The translations under genes were made by a program, and so were the position numbers. DNA of 12,936 nt, from the NCBI GenBank assembly GCA_035642715.1, contig DASQRW010000147.1, forward strand, positions 1 to 12,936. The letters are read 5' to 3'. Under the pieces are notes generated by a model, which worked only from the letters and a program-made list of their open reading frames with translations, ran no database searches and was not told where the DNA came from. Of the stretch, positions 7,095-12,822 are shown piece by piece; position 1 is the stretch's first letter, and each line of letters begins with the position of its first letter. This stretch comes from JAJNBK01 sp035642715. Its GTDB lineage: Archaea > Thermoproteota > Nitrososphaeria > Nitrososphaerales > Nitrososphaeraceae.

Positions 7095-8329
7095 ATGAGT
7101 TATAAAATAGATGAACAAAGCCATCCACAGCATAAAAAATCAAGAAATATTGAAAATGTTCTTGTATTACAAGGAGGAGGTTCTCTTGGTGCATTTGCGT
7201 GTGGGGTATTCAAGGCATTAGTAAAAAAAATATAAGAATAGATATTGCTGCTGGTACGTCTATTGGAGCTGTAAATGCAGCCATAATTGTAGGAAGTAAA
7301 GGTGATTATCCTGAGAAAGATCTTGAAGACTTTTGGATAGAAATTGCAGAAAGCAATCCTATGCTTATTTCTGATACTTTCACATTTGAATATGATACTG
7401 CTGCTAGAAGATACATAACCAAGAAAATATCTTCTGCTTCAGCTAATGCTGCAATATTTGGGGTTCCCAAAATGTTTGTTCCAAGATGGCAGTCATCATG
7501 GAATTGGGAAAAAAATGCGTCTTTATTAAAAGAAGAGAAAGGTCTACAATATTTCGATCCACGAAGCTGGACATATATATATGACCATTCTCCACTTGCA
7601 AAGACACTTGATAAATACATAGATTACAAAAAGCTTGACCTTGCTACAACACAAAAAGGTTTACCATCCGTTCTTCATCTTATAATAACTGCTGTCGTTG
7701 TCATGACTTCAAAACCACTTGTATTTGATAATACTAAAATGGAAATTACAGCAAAGCATATTCTGGCAAGCTCTGGTTATCCAATATATGGATTCCCGTG
7801 GATTGAAGTTGAAGATGGTGTATATGCATGGGATGGCAGTCTACTTAGCAATACACCTGTAAGAGAAGTAATTTCCGTATCTCCGCGAAATGACAAAAAT
7901 ATCTTTATAGTGGAGAACTACCCTAGAAAAATACGTACACTTCCTTCCAATATGGCAGAAGTCGAAAGCAGAGATAAAGATATAATTTTTTGCGATAGGA
8001 ATATGGATAATATAAAAATGTCAAAGCTAATTACAAGACATATACAACTAATAGAAAGCCTTTATGAGGTATTTGACAAATTCGATCAATCAAAGCTTGA
8101 TCCTGAGGTTGTTAAGAAGATAAAGACAGAGTATAACACCCTTATAGATAATTATGGTGCCGAGATTAGGTCTGTTACAAGAGTTATTAGAAGTGAGATA
8201 GAATCGCCTTCCATTCTTCAAAACGCAGATTTCTCTCCTAAAACTATCAAAGAGCTAATATCACAAGATGAGAGAAAGACTGTGGAAAAATTAGCTTACT
8301 GTGATACCTTAAATTATGACTTTAAATAA
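7095..8329 (+). CDS. Patatin-like phospholipase, split by a frameshift at an A8 tract
   Basis: Reading from ATG 7095 gives 43 residues ending CGVFKALV, then Lys-Lys-Ile and a TAA at 7233-7235. This piece carries the oxyanion loop LQGGGSLGA (residues 25-33). The next frame continues the same protein without a gap: NIRIDIAAGTSIGAVNAA, with the lipase elbow GTSIG (Ser56 of the joined protein). Further on are ILASSGYPIYGFPWIEVEDG and the catalytic Asp motif WDGSLLSNTP (Asp247). The joined product is about 411 aa, normal for a patatin-like Ser/Asp lipid hydrolase. The switch falls in eight A residues (7223-7230), where the codons GTA AAA AAA offer an A AAA AAA slippery heptamer in phase. One missing A, an assembly error, or -1 frameshifting would all explain it. 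A GTG at 7199 in the second frame would lack the oxyanion loop. The C-terminal 150 residues are helical and charged. Confidence 0.82.
7223..7230 (+). other. A8 homopolymer at the patatin frame change
   Basis: Eight A residues follow GT in codon GTA. In the upstream frame the codons are GTA AAA AAA ATA TAA. Shifting back by one base gives GTA AAA AAA AAT ATA AGA, the frame of the remaining patatin domain. It is both a typical indel hotspot and a classical -1 slippery heptamer with a stop one codon later. Confidence 0.85.
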
Positions 8330-8390
8330 ATAAAAAGAATATATGCTTCTAGTGAATATCAGCCGAAGAGTACGGGGCAATATTTGGTTT

Positions 8391-8399
8391 TATTTTTTG
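8391..8399 (+). terminator. Possible T-tract terminator after the patatin-like gene
   Basis: A run TATTTTTTG lies about 60 nt after the patatin stop codon, preceded by TTTGGTTT. It would serve as a U-rich archaeal terminator; evidence is base composition only. Confidence 0.25.
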
Positions 8400-8853
8400 T
8401 AGTAAATATGCAATTGCTTGAAATTTATTTTACAGCTATTGTAGGAGAATGTTGCTGCTGGTAAGAACAGTATATTTCATAGACAAGCATATATAGAGAT
8501 GCTGCGGAACAGAGTCGCAAAAAAGTAACAGTACCGAAAGAGGAGAAATTTGTCAAACAACCATCATTATAAACAAAACATGAAATACTGTAATAAGAGC
8601 GGTAACGGCATCAATAATTTTTTTTGTCTAATAAGATTTATGCTATTATTGGTATTAACAATATTATTCCAATAATTAAGCTCCCATTGTTCAAAATATA
8701 ATTTACAAAAATGATCTCACATTATGATACTTGCGGTTTTATAGGTTAGGTTCCAGCATGTAGTATGGTTCGGTCATTTTGCTATTTTATCTTTTTCGTA
8801 ATGTCGTTTCTATTGAATTAGTATAATAGAATATTTTACGTGGAATGTTGTTG

Positions 8854-8892
8854 CTTTTTAAAGATACCATACCCCCACACTCCCTATAGGGA
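8854..8892 (+). promoter_or_regulatory. TATA box with a 12-bp palindrome at the predicted transcription start
   Basis: CTTTTTAAAG (8854-8863) resembles an archaeal TATA box. About 25 nt downstream, where transcription should start, lies the perfect palindrome TCCCTATAGGGA (8881-8892). ATG 8931 follows 38 nt later. A palindrome over the start site is the usual place for a repressor operator in archaea, so the 81-aa gene may be under local control. Operator function is inferred. Confidence 0.45.
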
Positions 8893-8930
8893 TATTCAGC
8901 TCTTAAAAAGACCATCAGTTACTTCAGATT

Positions 8931-9176
8931 ATGGATATATGTTCAGAGGAAGGTATTTTAATCAGACAAATTAAATCCTGGCGAAATTTTGCAGATAGTA
9001 AATTGGATACAGAAAAAGACAGGAAGGAATTTAAAGATATGTTAAATGGCTATTACAAATATGCTATGGTTATTATTAACTCACAATGCGAATCATTTCC
9101 AAGCAAACCGCTGATCATGACTTTATTATTATTTCAGTATAAAAAAATTATGAAAAGGCTGATGGATAAGGCTTGA
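8931..9176 (+). CDS. Hypothetical 81-aa cytosolic protein
   Basis: The 81-aa protein is charged and mostly helical: IRQIKSWRNFADSKLDTEKD, then KEFKDMLNGYYKYAMVI, then SFPSKPLIMTLLLFQYKKIM. It has no signal peptide and no obvious membrane span; the LIMTLLLF segment is short and amphipathic. The SW-NFAD, MLNGYYKYA and FPSKPLIMTLLLFQ blocks look like conserved motifs, and I have the impression that similar small proteins occur in Thaumarchaeota, but I cannot name a family. A well-placed TATA box with a palindrome precedes it. The ATG is the first in frame after that promoter. Coding character is good; function unknown. Confidence 0.65.
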   Translation: MDICSEEGILIRQIKSWRNFADSKLDTEKDRKEFKDMLNGYYKYAMVIINSQCESFPSKPLIMTLLLFQYKKIMKRLMDKA

Positions 9177-9324
9177 AATTAAGCAATCAATGGTAATAGA
9201 ACATATTTAGATGTTATCTATCTCTGGATTATCTGTATAACTTCATATTGTTATAGTAAATAAGATTTCGCTTTGCTATATGTTGTATAACTTGAATAAT
9301 TATGAATGGGATATGTATTAGATG

Positions 9325-9342
9325 TATATATATATATATATA
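9325..9342. repeat. (TA)9 dinucleotide repeat
   Basis: Nine TA units in a row in noncoding DNA. It is self-complementary and prone to length change. Confidence 0.85.
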
Positions 9343-9462
9343 TCTCTGTAACAAGAGAAACGACCAGAACAGTTCACTTTCAAAGAGAAGTAGCATGTCT
9401 GTGAAGGAATTAATTTGATATTTCATTGAGTAACGAATAAATTAAAAGTATAATAGAGTCGC

Positions 9463-9479
9463 TAAGGCTCTTTGCCTTA
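9463..9479 (+). promoter_or_regulatory. Short hairpin directly before the Gln-rich gene
   Basis: TAAGGC (9463-9468) and GCCTTA (9474-9479) form a 6-bp perfect stem with loop TCTTT, ending three bases before ATG 9483. A TATA-like AAATTAAAAGTATAA (9439-9453) lies upstream, so the hairpin would sit at or just after the transcript start. It may affect translation start or bind a regulator; inferred. Confidence 0.4.
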
Positions 9480-9482
9480 ACA

Positions 9483-9833
9483 ATGTCGTCAACATCTAAC
9501 GAAGATACAAATATTGCTAATACTAATACTACCCAAGACAACCAATCAGAACAACAACAGCAACAGCAAGAACCAACACAACAAGACAGTGGACAAATGA
9601 CAGTAGCCGGTCAAGGATATACAGTTGATTCAACAATCAAACACAGACGACGGCAACAATTAGATGAGCAAAATAGCAGTCCTGATCCTAGTTTGAGAGG
9701 ACAACAAGAGACAGACACTAGTAATAGTAATACAATAACAACTGGAGCAGATCCAGCAGCAGTAGCAACAGGAATTCCACCAAAACAACAACAACGACTA
9801 GAAGACAATGAGCAACCTGAAAACCAAGAGTAA
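9483..9833 (+). CDS. Low-complexity Gln/Thr/Asn-rich hydrophilic protein, 116 aa
   Basis: The 116-aa product is almost wholly polar and probably disordered: a Gln run (SEQQQQQQEPTQQDSG, about residues 22-37), Asn/Thr-rich stretches and an acidic end (LEDNEQPENQE). Only the middle is mixed: MTVAGQGYTVDSTIKHRRRQ (about 39-58), with a basic HRRRQQ patch and a short possible strand. It has no signal peptide or membrane segment. Glutamine codons are mostly CAA with some CAG, forming an imperfect triplet repeat that could vary in length. The minus-strand ORF across the same bases is Cys/Ser-rich, as expected from antisense of CAA repeats, so the plus strand is the coding one. Start ATG 9483 follows a TATA-like box and a small hairpin. 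No family recognised. Confidence 0.6.
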   Translation: MSSTSNEDTNIANTNTTQDNQSEQQQQQQEPTQQDSGQMTVAGQGYTVDSTIKHRRRQQLDEQNSSPDPSLRGQQETDTSNSNTITTGADPAAVATGIPPKQQQRLEDNEQPENQE

Positions 9834-10323
9834 CAACAAGAAGACACTCTTAAATCCTTTTTATATCTATTTCTTCGTCAATCAATTGACAGAAACACAA
9901 CAAAGTCATTCACAGGTATATATCAGGATCACAGCATGCAGCTATGACTAATCCATATTCTAGCTTTATGTATTTTAAACCTAGCAGAATATCATTGCAA
10001 ATTCTCCTAATTTTTCTGATTGTCTTACAACAATAGCAACCACCTTATATCAACAAATAGAGGAGAATAGTAACAAGACATATTGTGATTGATAATAATA
10101 GTTCTCTGGTCTGAAGGATGGCCGAAGCCTCTTTCTGATTTTGAGAGAGGATCAGAGAAATGTAAATCTCCTAAGTAGTTGTTTAAAGAATCAATCTTGT
10201 TACATCTTGTGAATTTTGCCAGATGGTAGGACATGCACAGCAACCGTGTAGATATCATATTTTGGAAAAAGTAAAGAAATTACTATGTGAGGAAATGAGT
10301 CTAGACATACACAGGCACATTTT
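9834..10323. other. Intergenic region with a possible structured RNA segment
   Basis: About 490 nt between the Gln-rich gene and the end of the PII-like gene. A T5 tract (9858-9862) may end the Gln-rich transcript. ATG 9944 opens a 30-codon peptide with a hydrophobic end (ISLQILLIFLIVLQQ) that then meets stops; it looks like an orphan signal sequence. A hairpin lies at 10128-10150. From 10223 a plus-strand frame runs on as antisense of the PII-like gene; I do not accept it as a gene. Confidence 0.45.
10128..10150 (+). repeat. 8-bp hairpin, possible part of a noncoding RNA
   Basis: CCTCTTTC (10128-10135) pairs with GAGAGAGG (10143-10150), one pair being G-U, around a 7-nt loop. Immediately upstream GGC-CGAA-GCC (10119-10128) can form a tiny second hairpin that shares base 10128. 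This patch is richer in G+C than its surroundings, which is why I mark it. No RNA family recognised. Confidence 0.3.
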
Positions 10324-10737
10324 TCAAATACTCAATATATCTTCAACAGCTGAAATGACTATTATTCCAGCACTTGTTTTATCAGTCTTTGCAGCTTCTC
10401 TTCTTATGGCAGCCACTACAGCTCCAACTCTATTCTCTTCTACTATTGTCACAACTGTATTTCTTTCCGAATATGACATTTTGGTAGTTCCAGCTCCTCT
10501 TCCATAACTTAGTCTATATTTCTCACCTTTACCCATACCCTTAGACTCATAGAATGTTGCCTGTAAGTTTAAAGCTTCTAGCGCAGAAACTACCTTGTCT
10601 GTTTTTTCAGCAGCAATAAATGCCTCAACTCTTTTCATTGCAACGTATTTCTTACCACCAGTTTTTTCTTGTTCTTCTCCTTCTTTTTTTACAATCTCAT
10701 AAGGCAATGATGATGATGACCCTTCGTTCATAACCAT
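10324..10737 (-). CDS. PII-like (GlnB/GlnK superfamily) signalling protein with N-terminal extension
   Basis: Residues 34-137 align with the PII fold: MKRVEAFIAAEKTDKVVSAL, a T-loop region with GMGKGEKYRLSYGRGAG (67-83), RNTVVTIVEENRVGAVVAAI and the end TSAGIIVISAVEDILSI. PII trimers sense ATP/ADP and 2-oxoglutarate and control ammonium transport and nitrogen enzymes. Tyr78 sits near where enteric PII has the modified Tyr51. Differences are clear: 33 extra acidic and Lys-rich residues at the front, and a C-terminus that stops at the VEDI strand, without the RIRTGE tail that supplies ATP-binding arginines. The start at 10737 is supported by a TATA-like TTAAATAAA about 20-27 nt upstream, making the extension part of a leaderless mRNA; ATG 10638 is the family-style alternative. 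No amtB or glnA adjoins it. It may be a PII-like rather than a canonical PII protein. Confidence 0.83.
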   Translation of the reverse strand: MVMNEGSSSSLPYEIVKKEGEEQEKTGGKKYVAMKRVEAFIAAEKTDKVVSALEALNLQATFYESKGMGKGEKYRLSYGRGAGTTKMSYSERNTVVTIVEENRVGAVVAAIRREAAKTDKTSAGIIVISAVEDILSI

Positions 10738-10755
10738 TCATATTCTACCATAACT

Positions 10756-10764
10756 TTTATTTAA
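10756..10764 (-). promoter_or_regulatory. TATA-like box of the PII-like gene
   Basis: The minus strand reads TTAAATAAA about 19-27 nt before ATG 10737, consistent with transcription beginning at that ATG. It supports the extended N-terminus over the internal Met at residue 34. Confidence 0.4.
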
Positions 10765-10929
10765 TGATCTTTTTGTTCAATACAACTAAACCAGTTAATA
10801 ATGTCATTATCCTCCTACGGACTTCTATTTTTTTGTCCTTCTTGTTCATTTATAGGCAAATGGATAAAAAATGTAGTATATCTAGTATATTATGAATTCC
10901 TATAAATGGTGCGGTCACCGGGATTTGAA

Positions 10930-10960
10930 CTCCCGCTCTATCATTGTTATAAGATAGAGT
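10930..10960 (-). other. tRNA intron 2, non-canonical position in the T-arm (53/54)
   Basis: A 31-nt intron separates T-stem CCGGG from T-loop TTCAAAT. Exon CCCG pairs with intron CGGG as a 4-bp central helix, with 3-nt bulges GGA and AGT. CTCTATC/GATAGAG makes a 7-bp inner stem. Removal restores CCGGG-TTCAAAT-CCCGG exactly. Confidence 0.9.
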
Positions 10961-10975
10961 CCCGGGTTACGGGCT

Positions 10976-11002
10976 TACTTCGCATTTGCATATATAAATG
11001 CA
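10976..11002 (-). other. tRNA intron 1, canonical position 37/38
   Basis: A 27-nt intron lies directly after the anticodon. It fits a bulge-helix-bulge motif: exon CTTC pairs with intron GAAG as the 4-bp central helix, with 3-nt bulges CAT and TAA. GCATTT/AAATGC forms a 6-bp inner stem. Cutting inside the bulges joins A37 to A38. Confidence 0.9.
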
Positions 11003-11068
11003 TGGAAGGCCAGTGTCCTAACCAAACTAGACGATGACCGCGCACTAGATAGCCGAACATGAAATGGA

Positions 11069-11076
11069 TATTAAAT
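11069..11076 (-). promoter_or_regulatory. TATA-like box of the tRNA-Gly gene
   Basis: The minus strand reads ATTTAATA 28-35 nt before the first tRNA base, the expected place for a TBP site with a start at or near the mature 5' end. Confidence 0.45.
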
Positions 11077-11104
11077 CTTAACGATTAATGTAGGATAAGA
11101 ATAG

Positions 11105-11671
11105 TTATCTTTCCTCTGGAAATATATAGTTAAGAAGTATGTCAATTGCTTTATCCTTTGATCTCTTTCTGTAGTGTTCGATGCCTTTTCTTGGAACATC
11201 TAATGCCTTCTCTTTTTCAACTTCTTCCACAGGCCTGTGATCTAATGCGCCTTCAAATCGAACTTTATATCCCTTTAATTTAGAAACTACTGTAGAATCA
11301 TAAATATCCCTTAGCCAAACAGAACCTATGAAATAAATGTATGGCGGATTACTCCTAGTTTTAATCATATCTATAACACGGTCGAAAGTCTGTGCCACAT
11401 TTTCTGAAAAAGAGTCTATTACAATTATCTTTTCTTGAATTCCTCCCTTTACTAGCTCCTCTTTTATAAGTTTGCCAGATTTTTCTTTTGCAACAACTAT
11501 GACCAATATTTTTTGTTTATCGGGTTTTGATTTCATGATAATGTTAAATGTGCCTAGGCATACCTTCACCCGTTCTTTTATATGATCGGGCAATTCTCCA
11601 TCAGCAGATTTTCCTCTATTTATACCATAGAGAATGATCAGATTTCCATCTGTAAAGTGAAACTCGGACAT
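11105..11671 (-). CDS. DUF218/YdcF-like protein (tentative)
   Basis: The 188-aa protein has an alternating strand-helix layout: GNLIILYGINRGKSADGELP (about 9-28), KILVIVVAKEKSGKLIKEEL, KIIVIDSFSENVAQTFDRVI and YIYFIGSVWLRDIYDSTVV. A short strand near an N-terminal Gly, an amphipathic helix, then a D-S-x-S-E-N-x-x-Q-T segment resembles the DUF218/YdcF superfamily (ElyC/SanA/YdcF), whose members have an ES-x-NT-x-EN motif there. Unlike SanA or ElyC it has no membrane anchor, so it is probably cytoplasmic. The C-terminus is basic and helical (KGIEHYRKRSKDKAIDILL). YdcF binds S-adenosylmethionine in E. coli, but no function follows for this protein. ATG 11671 has a TATA-like TATAAAT 33-39 nt upstream. 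It is followed by the tRNA-Gly gene on the same strand. Family call is tentative; the gene itself is secure. Confidence 0.7.
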   Translation of the reverse strand: MSEFHFTDGNLIILYGINRGKSADGELPDHIKERVKVCLGTFNIIMKSKPDKQKILVIVVAKEKSGKLIKEELVKGGIQEKIIVIDSFSENVAQTFDRVIDMIKTRSNPPYIYFIGSVWLRDIYDSTVVSKLKGYKVRFEGALDHRPVEEVEKEKALDVPRKGIEHYRKRSKDKAIDILLNYIFPEER

Positions 11672-11829
11672 AGTTATATCTAATGGAGGTCATCAAGGTT
11701 CACATTTATACATTCTTCTAATAAAAAGAATTGTATGTATTTGAAATAGTTTGTAAGGATATTGTATCATGCAGGAATCCAACAAAGGGTTTTGCAGCCA
11801 GAAGATTAAGTATATTGCTAAAGATATTG

Positions 11830-11837
11830 TTTAAATA
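11830..11837 (+). promoter_or_regulatory. TATA box of the secreted-protein gene
   Basis: TTTAAATA lies 29-36 nt before ATG 11866, placing the start a few bases before the ATG (short or no leader). Confidence 0.5.
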
Positions 11838-11865
11838 AGTATAATCAAGTTGTATACAAGCTATA

Positions 11866-12597
11866 ATGAATAAAAAACAAAGTTCAACCTTGTTCATAAC
11901 AGCTCTTGTTAATACAGTAACTATAATCTCTATGTCACTTGTAGCAGATATATTATTTGATAATCATAGAGCATTAGCTCAACAGGCAAAGAATCCGCAA
12001 GAAGAAGGGTTTGTTGGGGAAGGCGGAAGTGGAGATGATATTAGCGGGGAGCAGCCTCTTGGTGACAACGACCAGCAGCAAGAGTCAGATTGTTCATCTA
12101 GTCAATACTTTCATGCCGAGTATAAAGTATGCCTCCCAAATGAGGAAAAAGATCTAAGCGACAGGGAGAAGTTTAGAGAACAGATAGATGTGGAACCGGG
12201 TAAGATAGATCAGTTTAATTGTAGAGAAGGGGACGTTCTTGCCGGAGTACATAATCCAGGAAGGTTGAAGGTGTTATCTCCGTGCCAAGAGGTAATTGGT
12301 AGAGTAGAAGGAGATAAAGGACTTCAAGATGATGGAGATCGCGTGTATCTTTTAGATGTTGATGAAGAATACAAACATCTTCTAAATGAAGAAAATGATA
12401 AAAAACAGGATGGAATGCTTGTAGTAGAAATTATTCCTGCAGATCAAGATTCTAGCTTTATCAAAATTCCAAAAGAAGGCGACAGAATTCATATTGTTGG
12501 TGCCTGGGTAACTGATGAAGGAGTCAGATCAGATGGAGTAACGAAGCTAGGCTGGAATGAAATACATCCAGTATGGAAAATAGAAATATTGGAATAA
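11866..12597 (+). CDS. Secreted acidic protein with a C-terminal beta-rich domain
   Basis: The 243-aa protein starts with a signal peptide: basic MNKKQSS, a hydrophobic core about 9-30, and an Ala-Leu-Ala site before Gln39, so the product is exported. Residues 40-75 are a Gly/Glu/Gln-rich linker. Four cysteines (C76, C89, C119, C140) could form two disulphides outside the cell. The C-terminal part (about 110-243) reads as beta strands: GDVLAGVHNPGRLKVLSPCQ, VIGRVEG, DGDRVYLLDVDEEYKHLL, GMLVVEIIP, EGDRIHIVGAWVTDE and GWNEIHPVWKIEIL. The last two blocks (GD-hydrophobic-V-G-x-W-V, then GW-EIHPV-x-I) resemble small OB-like domains of secreted bacterial proteins; this is an inference and no catalytic motif is seen. 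It has its own TATA box and a T-rich tract after the stop. Confidence 0.8.
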   Translation: MNKKQSSTLFITALVNTVTIISMSLVADILFDNHRALAQQAKNPQEEGFVGEGGSGDDISGEQPLGDNDQQQESDCSSSQYFHAEYKVCLPNEEKDLSDREKFREQIDVEPGKIDQFNCREGDVLAGVHNPGRLKVLSPCQEVIGRVEGDKGLQDDGDRVYLLDVDEEYKHLLNEENDKKQDGMLVVEIIPADQDSSFIKIPKEGDRIHIVGAWVTDEGVRSDGVTKLGWNEIHPVWKIEILE

Positions 12598-12822
12598 AGA
12601 TTGTTCTGTTTTTCTTTCCTTGAAACTCTCAGCCCATTTAGGTGCATTTCCATCCTCACTTATGTATAGATGATCTGAAGAGTTAATGGCAATATCATGG
12701 AGATTTAGAAATTGATTTGAACTGCAGCGTCGATATTCTCTCTTGTAACAATAAGAATAATAATGGTAATGATTACAAGGAGGGAGAGCGGCAGGGAAAA
12801 ATTAAACGACTAATTTATTCAT
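12598..12822 (-). pseudogene. Frameshifted start of a secreted NHL-repeat-like gene
   Basis: ATG 12822 gives MNKLVV and a TAA. The neighbouring frame (12809-12708) then gives a signal-peptide-like segment, LPLSLLVIITIIILIVTREN, ending with IDAAVQINF and a stop. A third stretch in yet another frame gives LHDIAINSSDHLYISEDGN (from about 12702), which resembles the DIAVDSSGNVYVAD core of NHL/beta-propeller repeats common in secreted archaeal proteins. Two small indels would restore an exported NHL-repeat protein's first about 75 residues. The frame then runs as antisense into the upstream gene and stops at 12549-12547, so the rest of the gene is missing. It is probably a decayed, truncated gene; the family name rests on one short motif. 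Confidence 0.4.
12605..12618 (+). terminator. T-rich tract after the secreted-protein gene
   Basis: TCTGTTTTTCTTTC begins 7 nt after the stop codon and would act as a U-rich archaeal terminator for the plus-strand gene. It also overlaps the end of the minus-strand remnant. Confidence 0.3.

Larger units (their letters stand above)
8330..8930. other. Intergenic region with inverted repeats, no gene seen
   Basis: About 600 nt without a convincing ORF in any frame. ATTATTGG (8645-8652) and CCAATAAT (8669-8676) form an 8-bp inverted repeat with a 16-nt loop. A TATA-like box and a 12-bp palindrome lie at the right end, before the 81-aa gene. The rest is A+T-rich with nothing I can name. Confidence 0.5.
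9177..9482. other. Intergenic region with a TA microsatellite
   Basis: About 300 nt without a gene. It holds a (TA)9 run at 9325-9342 and, at its right end, the promoter and leader hairpin of the Gln-rich gene. A minus-strand ORF across the TA run is an artefact of the repeat. Confidence 0.5.
10910..11041 (-). tRNA. tRNA-Gly(UCC) with two introns
   Basis: On the minus strand the acceptor GCGGTCA (11041-11035) pairs with TGACCGC (10917-10911), followed by A73; CCA is encoded next (10909-10907). The D-arm runs GTCT...GGAC, and the anticodon loop is C-U-UCC-A-A. The raw gene is 132 nt. Removing 27 nt after position 37 and 31 nt inside the T-arm leaves a normal 74-nt tRNA, with T-stem CCGGG/CCCGG and loop TTCAAAT. 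Exons are 11041-11003, 10975-10961 and 10929-10910. The anticodon stem CTGGC/GCCCG has one U-C mismatch (28-42), and the variable loop is 4 nt. A TATA-like ATTTAATA lies 28-35 nt upstream. The anticodon UCC reads GGA/GGG glycine codons. Confidence 0.93.

Noticed and set aside
7199..8329. Patatin-like gene starting at GTG 7199 as an intact shorter protein
   Set aside because: Its first ten residues are out-of-frame reading of CGVFKALVKK, and it would lack the essential GGGxLG oxyanion loop found in the other frame just upstream.
9611..9847. Minus-strand Cys/Ser-rich ORF opposite the Gln-rich gene
   Set aside because: It is the antisense image of CAA/CAG repeats; composition and lack of signals point to an artefact.
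10085..10140. Box C/D guide RNA
   Set aside because: Two CTGA boxes exist, but candidate C and C' boxes each miss two consensus positions, so I did not call it.
10223..10507. Plus-strand ORF of 94 codons
   Set aside because: Most of it is antisense to the well-supported PII-like gene. Only the first 33 or so codons lie outside it and these have no recognised motif.
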